IMG/VR virus record: IMGVR_UViG_3300005524_000010
Coordinates: 1-40,334 of that record
Length of the DNA stretch: 40,334 nt
Reading direction: 5' to 3' (one strand)
From: a virus
Under the pieces are notes generated by a model that saw only the letters and a program-made list of their open reading frames with translations, searched no databases and had not been told where the DNA came from. Position numbers and translations under genes: made by a program. How positions within the stretch are numbered: position 1 is the stretch's first letter; each line of letters opens with the position of its first letter. Below are positions 29,639-37,263 of the stretch, piece by piece.

Positions 29639-31104
29639 GCCGCTCGGCCGGCGTGTACCATGCGGCCCTGACGACGAACCGGTGAATAAAACGCCAGGAG
29701 CAGGGCATCGGCCTCGTCCGGGCTGCGGCCCAATCGCTTGCGGGTCTCGTCCTTGGGCTCGACCTTGACCCGGCCACTGGCGTCAAGGGCATAGCGGGGG
29801 CTCGCCAACTGCGTGAGGGTCGAGTCAGGCAGTTTGGACAGGTCCCAAGCACCGTCCTCGGTCAGGCGACGCCCGACCTCCCACCAGATCTGGTCCCGTA
29901 GCCGTGGGAAGCGGTAGGGCTGGCTGGAGGCGGAGCCGACGTTGACCGGCACCGTCCGCACCCCCTCCACTGTCTTGCCCACATCGGCGGCGATGTCCCA
30001 GCCGATCCCGATGGCGTCCACCTTGACCGTCGTGGCCCCGGTTTCGGCAATGGCATGGAGGACGAGCGCCACAACCTGGTCGCGATCGGGAGTGAACCGA
30101 CGCCACATGCGACCGGCCACCGGCCCACGGCGCTCGACGACGACGGTCTGATCGCCGCCAGCCCCCACGTCCACACCCAGCTCGACCGGCTCGTTCACCT
30201 CGTGGTGCTGCCCAGCACGGTGACAGCCCACCAGGGCCGACCAGCGCACCACCGAGTCCTCGGCCTCGGCTGGGAAGCGCCCCAGGACCTTGGATTCCCA
30301 CACCGGGCTGTCCTCGCCCACGTCCATGCGCTGTTCCTCGACCCACACGGGGCCCACCAACAACTCAGCCAAGCCTGGGGGCAACGGCTCGCCGGTGAAG
30401 TTGGGCGAGTCGAAGGCAGAGATGCCGAGCACCGACCACCCCGAGCCTTCCTGGCACACCGAGGCGAAGTGGCTGGAAGGATCATCGGGGTTGCCGATAG
30501 CCAGTACCCGGCTGTCGTCGTTGGTAGCCAAGGCGCCGGCTGCCACCCATAGGTCCTTCGGGATGCCGCATGCCTCGTCCAGGATGACCAGGACGTAGCG
30601 TCGGTGGATGCCCTGGAAGGCGGTCGGATCGTAATGAGCCGGCGTGCGACCGAAGCCGAGCAGGACCCCTTCTGACCACCACTCGGTCTGGTGACAGTCG
30701 CCCACCAGACCACCCTTCCGGTGGGCATCGCCGATCTCCTGCCACAGCGCCGCTCGGACCTGGCCAAAGGTGGGAGCGGTTGAAACGACGATGGCCTCGC
30801 CCACCGGCCTCGTATCCACCCACCACGTCGCCAGGCGGGAAGCGACCCTGGTCTTGCCCGCGCCGTTGCAGGACCGTACGGCAGTGCGCCGGTTGGCAGC
30901 CACGCTGGCGGCCACGGCTTGCTGCTTGGACCACAGATGCTCCCCCAGACGGTTGGTGACCCAGCCGTTCGGGTCGTCCCGGTAGCGCTCAGCAGCACGC
31001 CGCTCGGCCTCAGCCTTGCGCCGGCGTGCCTCCAGCACTTGGGCGATCAGGGTGGCCCGGTCCGAGGGCGAGAGTTCCGGGGCGATCTGGGTCGTTACGG
31101 GCAA
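29635..31104 (-). CDS. terL: Terminase large subunit, 489 aa
   Basis: The start is taken as TTG at 31104, six bases after GGAGG; longer upstream frames lie inside the small terminase gene. The ATPase domain has RSCNGAGKTRVASR (Walker A, Lys84) and RYVLVILDEACGIP (Walker B, Asp176-Glu177). The nuclease domain has ELGVDVGAGGDQTVVVERRG (Asp312), TVKVDAIGIGWDI (Asp363) and SPDEADALLLAF (Asp466). It packages phage DNA at the portal. It overlaps the small subunit by 95 nt. Confidence 0.93.
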   Translation of the reverse strand: MPVTTQIAPELSPSDRATLIAQVLEARRRKAEAERRAAERYRDDPNGWVTNRLGEHLWSKQQAVAASVAANRRTAVRSCNGAGKTRVASRLATWWVDTRPVGEAIVVSTAPTFGQVRAALWQEIGDAHRKGGLVGDCHQTEWWSEGVLLGFGRTPAHYDPTAFQGIHRRYVLVILDEACGIPKDLWVAAGALATNDDSRVLAIGNPDDPSSHFASVCQEGSGWSVLGISAFDSPNFTGEPLPPGLAELLVGPVWVEEQRMDVGEDSPVWESKVLGRFPAEAEDSVVRWSALVGCHRAGQHHEVNEPVELGVDVGAGGDQTVVVERRGPVAGRMWRRFTPDRDQVVALVLHAIAETGATTVKVDAIGIGWDIAADVGKTVEGVRTVPVNVGSASSQPYRFPRLRDQIWWEVGRRLTEDGAWDLSKLPDSTLTQLASPRYALDASGRVKVEPKDETRKRLGRSPDEADALLLAFYSPVRRQGRMVHAGRAA

Positions 31105-31606
31105 GTTCAACCTCCAACGCTCGCAGCTCGGCCTCCAGGGCATCGGTGGGAACCTGCTCGATGCGATGGACCACCGGCGGGTAACCACCACGCAACTTGG
31201 TGAGCTGGTCCCACAGTGATTGAAGCCGGGCCACGGCAGCCAGCTTCGGCCCAGCGTCCTCGCAGGGAATCCGGCTGCCGTCACTCATCTCCAGCTCGAA
31301 GTAGGCCTTGCCGAAGCTCACCACCGGGTGGCGGGCATTGATGACCTCCAGGCAGCGCACCATCATCTGACGCAGAGCGGCCTCGTGCTGGTTGCGATAC
31401 TCGATGACCGCCGGCTCGATCAAGGCCTCGTTGGCCTGCCTGACCCAAGTCGAGATGGTTGAGCGAGCCACCCCCATGACAGAAGCCACCTCGTACTGGT
31501 TCATTCCCGAGTTGACGAGCTCCAGGGCCCGGCGCCGGTTTTCCCACCACTCGGGGGTGCGTACAGCCGTCCCACGGTTGGGGCCATTGCGGACCGTGGT
31601 CGGCAT
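31010..31606 (-). CDS. Terminase small subunit-like HTH protein, 198 aa
   Basis: ATG at 31606 directly follows the TAG of the upstream zinc-finger gene. Residues 23-55 carry a helix-turn-helix (RALELVNSGMNQYEVASVMG, VARSTISTWVRQAN) for DNA binding. A middle helical oligomerisation region follows (AVIEYRNQHEAALRQMMVRC), then AVARLQSLWDQLTKLRGG, and a Pro/Gly-rich tail that overlaps terL. Order and size match a small terminase that recognises the packaging site. Confidence 0.82.
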   Translation of the reverse strand: MPTTVRNGPNRGTAVRTPEWWENRRRALELVNSGMNQYEVASVMGVARSTISTWVRQANEALIEPAVIEYRNQHEAALRQMMVRCLEVINARHPVVSFGKAYFELEMSDGSRIPCEDAGPKLAAVARLQSLWDQLTKLRGGYPPVVHRIEQVPTDALEAELRALEVELARNDPDRPGTLALGPGHPDRPSAGGTPAQG

Positions 31607-31909
31607 CTACGCCACCAGCCGCCGGGCCAGCTCCCGATCGAGCCAGCGCCGGCGGCGTTGGCTCACCGACAGGGCCGGTCGGCGATCGAGAACGGCTTTG
31701 GACGGTAGCTCGCCGTGGCGCAGCCGGTAAAGCCGGCAAGCGGCGCACAAGCCGGTACGACGCCGTGGCTCAGGCGTGGCCTGGCGACAGTGCAAGCAGC
31801 GGACGGCACGAGGCACGGGCGACCTCCGGGGGAAGCGACAGGACAGTCCCGGGAAGCCACCTTGGGTGACACGTCGGGACTGTGGGTACTTGTACCACAA
31901 CGGCGGCAT
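31607..31909 (-). CDS. Zinc-finger protein, 100 aa (possibly 69 aa)
   Basis: The conserved part has CLHC, then RRTGLCAACRLYRLRHGELP, a C-x2-C ... C-x2-C zinc finger resembling small phage HNH- or recombination-nuclease-type fingers but without the catalytic motif. ATG at 31909 overlaps the upstream stop (TGATG) and avoids a 90-nt gap. GTG at 31816 has GGAGG at 6 nt and is an equally good start. It directly precedes the small terminase, where HNH-like proteins usually sit. Confidence 0.65.
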   Translation of the reverse strand: MPPLWYKYPQSRRVTQGGFPGLSCRFPRRSPVPRAVRCLHCRQATPEPRRRTGLCAACRLYRLRHGELPSKAVLDRRPALSVSQRRRRWLDRELARRLVA

Positions 31910-32136
31910 CAAGTGCAAGCACCCCCTAGCTTTGCCAGCACCGCCTCGTGGTCCGACGCCCCGTCGTGCGCCCACCCCGAACGGGTGGTGACGCCGCTCT
32001 CCCAGAGCTGTTCCCCGCAGACCACGCAGGACCCCACCGGGGGCAGTCCAGGTCGGAGCGGTGACCACGGCCGTCCCAGCACATTCTCCCCTGGGCGGAT
32101 CATCCGAGTCAGATCGTCCGGGCCAGGATCACTCAC
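31909..32136 (-). CDS. Hypothetical protein, 75 aa
   Basis: GTG at 32136 forms a GTGA overlap with the upstream gene. The product has GSCVVCGEQLWESGVTTRSG with one Cys pair and ends HEAVLAKLGGACT. A single metal site with a partner His or Cys is possible. No family was recognised. Confidence 0.6.
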   Translation of the reverse strand: MSDPGPDDLTRMIRPGENVLGRPWSPLRPGLPPVGSCVVCGEQLWESGVTTRSGWAHDGASDHEAVLAKLGGACT

Positions 32137-32621
32137 GCTCCGCTGTCCTCGGCCGTTGAGCCCCAGCGGCCCTCGGTAACCCGCTGGCGACGCCGGCGCT
32201 GAGCCGCTCGAGCGGTCCGCAGATCGGCCGACCGGGCCGGGTGCTCACGCAGGCGATCGTCGGCCGGCTCAATGGTCTGGGGGTGACTGTCGGCCAGGGC
32301 ACGCCAGGCCCGCTCCAGGGCACGCTGGGCGCCCACCCAGCAAGCCAGCGCCCTGGCCACCAGCTCGCCGGCCTCGATCACGTTGGCCCGCACCGCGACC
32401 GACGCCTGCCAGGCCGACTCGACGGGGCTCCCACCGGGCTGGCCGTGCCCCCCGCCAAAGTCCGACCATTGGGGACGACGGTGGGCGTCGGCGTAGAGCT
32501 CGGCGTAGGACTCGGCCAGGCCTCGTGCCACCAGGCGCTCGAGGTCGTGACAGTCGCCAGCCACCTGCTTTGGGGTGCGTGCCGGGTGGCGGCGCAGGCT
32601 GGGGTCGGGATGCTCGGTCAT
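32133..32621 (-). CDS. Hypothetical helical protein, 162 aa
   Basis: ATG at 32621 overlaps the stop of the repeat-threaded ORF (ATGA) and has no Shine-Dalgarno, so it likely depends on coupling. The protein is helical: QVAGDCHDLERLVARGLAES, YAELYADAHRR, RANVIEAGELVARALACWVG and a basic C-terminus (RTARAAQRRRRQRVTEGRW). Similar proteins occur near terminase in actinophages with no known role. Confidence 0.68.
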   Translation of the reverse strand: MTEHPDPSLRRHPARTPKQVAGDCHDLERLVARGLAESYAELYADAHRRPQWSDFGGGHGQPGGSPVESAWQASVAVRANVIEAGELVARALACWVGAQRALERAWRALADSHPQTIEPADDRLREHPARSADLRTARAAQRRRRQRVTEGRWGSTAEDSGA

Positions 32622-32908
32622 GGGCCAGTGACGGTCGCTAGCGAGTCTTCCCGACCGTTCCCCGACCGTTGGGGAACACTCAACACTCGGAGGTGCTCCT
32701 GACCGTTCCCCAGCGGTTGGGGAACACTCAACGCCTGGGTCGGTGTTTCCCCAGCATCCAGGGGGTGTCGACCGTTCCCCGAAACCGCCCCCCGTACGTA
32801 GTACGGGGGGCGCCGCTGGCGCGGTCGGGGAACAGTCGGCACAGACCCTCCTGGACCGTTCCCCGGGGAACGGTGGGGAACGGTCGGGGAACGGTGGGGA
32901 ACGGTCAT
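32618..32908 (-). CDS. Low-complexity 96-aa ORF threaded through the GGGGAAC repeat array
   Basis: ATG at 32908 lies one base after the helicase stop, with GAGGA eight bases upstream, and the stop makes an ATGA overlap with the next gene, as for true genes in this operon. The product is Pro/Arg/Gly/Ser/Val-rich (TVPHRSPTVPHRSPGNG at the start, QALSVPQPLGNGQEHL later) and looks disordered. The 10-bp DNA repeats are read in different phases, so selection is likely on DNA. It may be a real protein tolerating binding sites, or a translated spacer. Confidence 0.5.
   Translation of the reverse strand: MTVPHRSPTVPHRSPGNGPGGSVPTVPRPRQRRPPYYVRGAVSGNGRHPLDAGETPTQALSVPQPLGNGQEHLRVLSVPQRSGNGREDSLATVTGP
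32653..32905. repeat. Iteron-like array of GGGGAACGGT motifs with palindromes; candidate replication origin or operator array
   Basis: Eleven exact GGGGAAC cores occur in 250 bp, seven in plus and four in minus orientation, plus a degenerate GTTTCCCC at 32745. Four 10-mers GGGGAACGGT run nearly in tandem at 32865-32905. A perfect 20-bp palindrome ACCGTTCCCCGGGGAACGGT is at 32855-32874. Two copies of GTTGGGGAACACTCAAC lie at 32668-32684 and 32716-32732, each preceded by GACCGTTCCCC so that hairpins can form. A 12-bp inverted repeat CGCCCCCCGTAC around GTA lies at 32786-32812. It adjoins the replicative helicase gene. Confidence 0.85.
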
Positions 32909-32909
32909 C

Positions 32910-34454
32910 TCAGAAGTCCTCATCAGGCTCGCTCCAGTGCTGCGCAACTGGCGTTTCATTCTCTCGGAAGGCCCGCACCGAACGATGCAGGAGCGATCCT
33001 CGACTGCCACCCGCCGGCTCCACGAACCCCTCCGCAACAAGGGCTTGCAGCGCGTCCAGGATGACATCCCGCTTGCCGTGGACGACGGCCAGCACCCCTC
33101 GCTTGCTGAGCGGCTCGGGCGCCGTCTCAAGCGCTCTCGACACCCGCTCCATGTAGCCGGTCGGACGCCATAGGCCGTCCCTGGTGGCACCCTCGGGGAC
33201 CGCCAGGGTGGCCGTGACCGTCGACCCGTCCTCGTCGGACGACAGCCGTAGCTCGGCCACGGTCCGCTGCCCTCCGGCCGCCTTGCGCACCCAGCCGGGA
33301 CGGTCCTTGGCCAGCACCACCCGAGCCAGGCCATGAAGGCCACGACCAAACGGCTTGACCACCTCCAACTTGAACGTCGCTCCGTCAATACCGGCCAACT
33401 TTGCTGTACTTCCACGTGCATATCTCCCCTGCGCTTCCTTCTCTTTTACCAGATGATCCACCAGCAGAACTGCCGCTCCATTCCTCGCAATAGTCCGGGG
33501 CAAAGCCTCGTAAAAGGCTGTAACGTCGCTCGCCTTGTTCTCGTCCCAAGCGTTCTGTGCCAACGCCTCCGCCACCCCGTCAACAACAGCAAAGGCGAAG
33601 CTGCGAGCAGCCAGCAGCGAGCGCAACCTCAGCCGAGCCGTGGCGTCCAGAGGGTCCTCGGGACGCACGTAGCACACCCGCTCCAGGATCTGCGCCGGCC
33701 CCAGACCCAGAGCCAGCAGCCTTTCGACCAGCGTGGCAGCGCAGTCCTCGAAGTCGACGTAGAGACTGTCCCACCCGGCCCGGGCGGCTTCCACGACGCC
33801 CAACGCCCCGAACCACGACTTGCCGGCTTCGGGCTCACCGTTGGCGGCATGCACTCGAGCCGGGTAGGTGAGGGCCTGCCCGTCGTCACGGCGAAGCCAC
33901 GCCGGCTTGGCCTCCGGCTCCTCGCCGGCCAGCACGGCAGCGAGGTTCACCGGGTCCCAGGAGGACTGGGCCGCTGCCTGTTGAGCATCCGCGGTGGCCG
34001 ACAGCTCGGCCGCCAGGCCCGCTATCGACACGCCGGAGTACGTCGCCTCCACCAGCTCGGCCGTTATGCCGAGCACCCTGCGCCGCTGGGCGTAGGCCAG
34101 GATCATGTCGGCCCACTTGGCGCTGGCCGCTTCGGACAGAACTGGGACCTGCGACTGGAGATGGATCAGGTGGGCCGTGCCTCCCACGGCGTCGAGCAGT
34201 CCCCGTTGGCGCAGGATGGCTGCCACCGTGCCGGCATCGTGCGGCGAGCCCTCGTTGACCTGCGCCCGCACCACATCGGCGATATGCGCATGGGCAGGGA
34301 CGTAGAAGTGGCCCGGCTCCAACCCGGCCACCACCCTGGCGCTGGCCGGCTGGAGCAGAGCGGCCCCGAGCAGGTTCTCCTCGGTCTCCTGGTCGTGCGG
34401 AGGGACGCGACCGAACCGCTGGCGTCCCCCTTGAGGATCGCTACTCAGGGACAC
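32910..34454 (-). CDS. Replicative helicase: DnaB N-terminal domain plus RecA-like ATPase, 514 aa
   Basis: GTG at 34454 (VSLSSDPQGG) overlaps the end of upstream reading frames. Residues 16-120 match the DnaB N-terminal domain: RVPPHDQETEENLLGAALLQ, PGHFYVPAHAHIADVVRAQ and GGTAHLIHLQSQVP. The ATPase core has VHAANGEPEAGKSWFGALG (Walker A, Lys212), YVDFED, FAFAVVDGVAEALAQN, AVLLVDHLVKEKEAQ and ARGSTAKLAG. The Walker A and core resemble RepA/AAA_25-type hexameric helicases. The C-terminus has a winged-helix-like region (EPLSKRGVLAVVHGKRDVIL). It should unwind phage DNA at the fork. Confidence 0.86.
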   Translation of the reverse strand: MSLSSDPQGGRQRFGRVPPHDQETEENLLGAALLQPASARVVAGLEPGHFYVPAHAHIADVVRAQVNEGSPHDAGTVAAILRQRGLLDAVGGTAHLIHLQSQVPVLSEAASAKWADMILAYAQRRRVLGITAELVEATYSGVSIAGLAAELSATADAQQAAAQSSWDPVNLAAVLAGEEPEAKPAWLRRDDGQALTYPARVHAANGEPEAGKSWFGALGVVEAARAGWDSLYVDFEDCAATLVERLLALGLGPAQILERVCYVRPEDPLDATARLRLRSLLAARSFAFAVVDGVAEALAQNAWDENKASDVTAFYEALPRTIARNGAAVLLVDHLVKEKEAQGRYARGSTAKLAGIDGATFKLEVVKPFGRGLHGLARVVLAKDRPGWVRKAAGGQRTVAELRLSSDEDGSTVTATLAVPEGATRDGLWRPTGYMERVSRALETAPEPLSKRGVLAVVHGKRDVILDALQALVAEGFVEPAGGSRGSLLHRSVRAFRENETPVAQHWSEPDEDF

Positions 34455-35520
34455 CCTGCAGCCACCCACAAGTCCCTGAGGATGGCTTTGCCGGCGATGC
34501 GCAGGGCGTCGGCATGGGCATGGGCGTCGGACCACGCAGAGCCGGCCGGCGCCGGGCGCCCCGAGGGGCCGCACCGCACGCAAGGCTCAGCATGCAGCCG
34601 GCCAAGCGTGGCGATGCGGCGGTCCTCGTAGACGGCACGGTACCGTCGAACAGCCGTGGTGCGTCTCTCTCGGCCTCTGCCTGGCGCAGGTTCTCAACAG
34701 CGACGCTCCAGTAGGATGGTTTCAGCTCAACCCCCTCAAAACGTCGGCCCCACTTGAGTGCCACATAACCCTCCGACCCGATGCCGGCGAAGGGCGACAG
34801 CACCGTCTCACCCCGATTGCTCCATAACCGTACGCAGCGCTCGATGAGGGGGAGTGCCAGCGGGCACAGGTGGCGCTCGTCCTTGTCCTCTCTGGCGACG
34901 GCTACGTTGAGCGTGTCCGTCTCTCGGATGTCGTCCCAGATCGCCTCGGCCCACTTGATCCAAGTGTCATTGTCGATGTCGGGGACGATAGGAACGGCGT
35001 TCTCCCCCGGCTTGCGGAACACGAGAAGGTAGTCCGGGTGGACGGGCCGTGTCATGGATGCGTCCCGGTGGAGCGTTGCGAACATAAGCCCATGGGCCTT
35101 GGTGCGAGTGGCGGCAGCCTGAGGATTCTTGCGGATCGTGACCCGCGCCACGTAGGTCCACCCGCCCCTCTGGTAGGCATGCACGACTTGACCAGAGAAG
35201 TCGGTCAACCCGATCACACCATGAGTGGCTTTGCTGGTCGCGATGTCCATGATGTGTACGGCCGCGATTCGCCCGGACTTGGTCAGGCGGTACAGTTCCC
35301 GGATTACGAAGCCGTAGTGTTCCAGGAACTCCTCTCGGGAGGAGCAGTTGCCGAGGTCGCGCAAAGACGGTGAGTATGTGTAAAGACTGTCGAAGGGGGG
35401 ACTGTGTACCGACAGGTCCACGCTCTCGTCCGCCAACTCTCCGAGTCTTTCGCACGCGTCCCCCAACATGAGATGCCAACCGGAGCCGCTGGCCTCGTCG
35501 GTCACGTACGTGTCGCTCAT
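34441..35520 (-). CDS. DNA methyltransferase, beta-class (N4-C or N6-A), 359 aa as read
   Basis: ATG at 35520 overlaps the helicase stop (ATGA). HSPPFDSLYTYS at residues 39-50 is the catalytic motif IV (SPPF type). LSPFAGIGSEGYVALKWGR at 241-259 is SAM motif I, so the motif order IV then I marks the beta class; SPP-type motifs are commonest among N4-cytosine enzymes. The natural end is near LFDGTVPS (297); the last 62 residues look out of frame. It likely protects phage DNA from host restriction. Confidence 0.84.
   Translation of the reverse strand: MSDTYVTDEASGSGWHLMLGDACERLGELADESVDLSVHSPPFDSLYTYSPSLRDLGNCSSREEFLEHYGFVIRELYRLTKSGRIAAVHIMDIATSKATHGVIGLTDFSGQVVHAYQRGGWTYVARVTIRKNPQAAATRTKAHGLMFATLHRDASMTRPVHPDYLLVFRKPGENAVPIVPDIDNDTWIKWAEAIWDDIRETDTLNVAVAREDKDERHLCPLALPLIERCVRLWSNRGETVLSPFAGIGSEGYVALKWGRRFEGVELKPSYWSVAVENLRQAEAERDAPRLFDGTVPSTRTAASPRLAGCMLSLACGAAPRGARRRPALRGPTPMPMPTPCASPAKPSSGTCGWLQGVPE
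34445..34693 (-). pseudogene. Coding-looking frame without a start, after the DNA methyltransferase
   Basis: In the frame two bases off the methyltransferase, the segment from about 34642 to 34445 reads YRAVYEDRRIATLGRLHAEP, then CVRCG and DALRIAGKAILRDLWVAAGC and stops overlapping the helicase GTG. It looks like real protein with good codon use, whereas the methyltransferase frame there is Arg/Pro/Ala junk. No ATG, GTG or TTG lies between its upstream stop and the coding part. It is probably a separate small gene, or a methyltransferase tail, displaced by a one-base indel near 34630-34650. Confidence 0.5.
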
Positions 35521-36809
35521 GCGCACACTCCCAACTCCGGTGCCATGTACCGCACCAGTTCGTCGATCATCCGGGCCGCCTCCTCCTCCTTGCGTCGCAC
35601 GTTGTCCACGATCTGGAGTTCCAGGTCTGAGACGACGATGTGAGCCTCAACCACCTTGGCCTGCCCGTAACGCCAGCACCGGCGAATGGCCTGGTAGTAG
35701 GACTCGAAGGAGTCGCTAAGCCCAAGGAATGCCATCTTGTGACAGTTCTGAAAGTTCATCCCCCAGCCGCACACGGACGGCTTGGACACCAGCACACGGA
35801 ACTCGCCATCCTGAAACGCCTCCAGAGCCTCGGCCTTGGCTTCCGGGCTCATCGAACCCTCCACGTTCACGGAGCCGTCGATGGCCTCAGTCATGGCCTC
35901 AGCCTCGGCGTTGAGCCCGCACCAGATGATCCACTGCTCCCGGTCCATCCCAGCCAACTCCACGGCCCGCTCAACTCGGTCATCGAGCGTCTGGCGTCGG
36001 ATACGATGCCGTCCCCCGACACCGCCAAGGTCCGTGGCGAACAACTGCCCCACCTGCTCCAGCTCGGCATCCACGACTTCCTCAAGGATGCGTAGCGGTG
36101 GCAGCTTGTACCCCTCGTCCGGATAGCCCAGGTCGGACGGCCGGCGCATGGCGATCGCCCAGCTTGCCATCCATTGGTACATCGGGCGATGAGCGTGCCC
36201 CTTGAGCCGCCAGCCGTCGTCGTCATGCACGAAGTAGGCGCCGAGCATCTCGGCCCGAGGCATCACGCCCAAGAACTCAGCCTGGTTGCACAACTCCTCG
36301 TGGTCGTTTGGCGCAGGTGTAGCCGTGGCCACCAGCCGTGCCGGCACGTCTCGCCATTGTGCCGTCAGGCGCTGGCGGGTTTGGCGATCGTGCGCCTTGA
36401 TGCAGCTCGACTCGTCCAGTACCACGGCGTCGAAGCTCGAAGCGTTGAACCGATCGGCCATCTCGTAGTTGGTGATATAGATGCCGGGCCCGCTGACCTG
36501 ATCCTGGTGACGCACGTAGCGCACCTCGGTATCCACCTTTGCCGCCTCTCGCACCGTCTGGCGAGCGACGGAGAGCGGGGCGAGAATAAGCGCACGATCA
36601 CCGGATAGTGAAGCCCACTGGACTTGCTGGATCGTCTTTCCCAGCCCGGTGTCCTCGAACAGGGCCGCCCGCCCTTTCCTGACCGCCCATTGCACGATCC
36701 GGGCCTGCCAGGGGTGCAGCATGGGGTGGATGTCCTCCAGGTCAACCTGGCGGCCTACTTCTGGAACCCGCTTCGCCTTGGCGGCCAGGAAGTCGGCGTA
36801 GGTGGTCAT
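35517..36809 (-). CDS. SNF2/DEAD-type helicase, 430 aa
   Basis: ATG at 36809 overlaps the upstream stop (ATGA). Helicase motifs appear in order: HPWQARIVQWAVRKGRAALF (Q-like), EDTGLGKTIQ (motif I, Lys58), LILAPLSV (Ia), VVLDESSCIKAH (motif II, Asp132-Glu133), ATATPAPND (III), VSKPSVCGWGMNFQNC (V) and YYQAIRRCWRYGQ (VI). This is an SNF2-like two-domain ATPase, smaller than cellular remodellers. It is cotranscribed with a DNA methyltransferase, a pair recurrent in actinophages. A role in replication or anti-restriction is inferred. Confidence 0.88.
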   Translation of the reverse strand: MTTYADFLAAKAKRVPEVGRQVDLEDIHPMLHPWQARIVQWAVRKGRAALFEDTGLGKTIQQVQWASLSGDRALILAPLSVARQTVREAAKVDTEVRYVRHQDQVSGPGIYITNYEMADRFNASSFDAVVLDESSCIKAHDRQTRQRLTAQWRDVPARLVATATPAPNDHEELCNQAEFLGVMPRAEMLGAYFVHDDDGWRLKGHAHRPMYQWMASWAIAMRRPSDLGYPDEGYKLPPLRILEEVVDAELEQVGQLFATDLGGVGGRHRIRRQTLDDRVERAVELAGMDREQWIIWCGLNAEAEAMTEAIDGSVNVEGSMSPEAKAEALEAFQDGEFRVLVSKPSVCGWGMNFQNCHKMAFLGLSDSFESYYQAIRRCWRYGQAKVVEAHIVVSDLELQIVDNVRRKEEEAARMIDELVRYMAPELGVCA

Positions 36810-36985
36810 CCCCACACCGCCGCTGCCAGCACGGCCGCCTCATGGGCATCGCAGGCATAGATCCAGAAGTGCTTGGTCGTTATCAGGTGAGCCTCGGCGT
36901 CGCAGGCGTCGGGCACCGGCCAGACCAGCGTGCCGTCGTCGGCCCGGAGGACTTCGCAGGTGGTCACGCTTTGCGCCTCCGTCAT
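36806..36985 (-). CDS. Hypothetical protein, 59 aa
   Basis: ATG at 36985 overlaps the upstream stop (ATGA) and has GGGAGG upstream; an earlier ATG is too close to that site. The product has TTCEVLRADDGTLVWPVPDA, CDAEAHLITTKHFWIYACDA and a short hydrophobic end. Three Cys and two His could bind a metal. It ends ATGA-coupled to the helicase gene. Unknown function. Confidence 0.65.
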   Translation of the reverse strand: MTEAQSVTTCEVLRADDGTLVWPVPDACDAEAHLITTKHFWIYACDAHEAAVLAAAVWG

Positions 36986-37263
36986 CTGTCCCATGCCTCC
37001 CACAACAGGTCTGCGGCCTCCTCCAAAAGTCCAATCGCTTGCATGCGCTTGTGCCGGTCTTGGCGTCTGGCGCACTCCAGGAACTCTCCTCGATCGTTCC
37101 ATCCACACCCAGCGCACGTCATGCGCTTCTTGGTGGCGTCGTATCGCAACAGGTGCTCACTGTCCGCCAATACCCGGAGGGCCACCAGCTCGGGGCAACT
37201 CCACTCGCCGGTGCTTCCGTCATTCGGGAAGTTCTCGTCGTCGCCGCCGTCGGCTCTGCTCAC
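36982..37263 (-). CDS. Hypothetical protein with single CxxC, 93 aa
   Basis: GTG at 37263 follows GAGGAG. The sequence includes WSCPELVALRVLADSEHLLR, then MTCAGCGWNDRGEFLECARR and a final helix (LLEEAADLLWEAWDR). CAGCGW and the later Cys suggest a zinc knuckle. It overlaps its neighbours by 4 nt on both sides. Unknown function. Confidence 0.65.
   Translation of the reverse strand: MSRADGGDDENFPNDGSTGEWSCPELVALRVLADSEHLLRYDATKKRMTCAGCGWNDRGEFLECARRQDRHKRMQAIGLLEEAADLLWEAWDR

Noticed and set aside
31850-31908. Promoter (TTGCAC and a weak -10) upstream of the zinc-finger gene before terminase
   Set aside because: The -10 is poor, and the stretch is equally well explained as coding from the ATG at 31909.
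32653-32905. CRISPR array
   Set aside because: Repeats are 7 to 17 bp, occur in both orientations with irregular or no spacers, and lie within an ORF. They do not have the uniform repeat-spacer pattern.
33333-34631. Plus-strand open frame of 432 codons opposite the replicative helicase
   Set aside because: The helicase domains on the minus strand are clear, and the plus frame has no sensible protein features.
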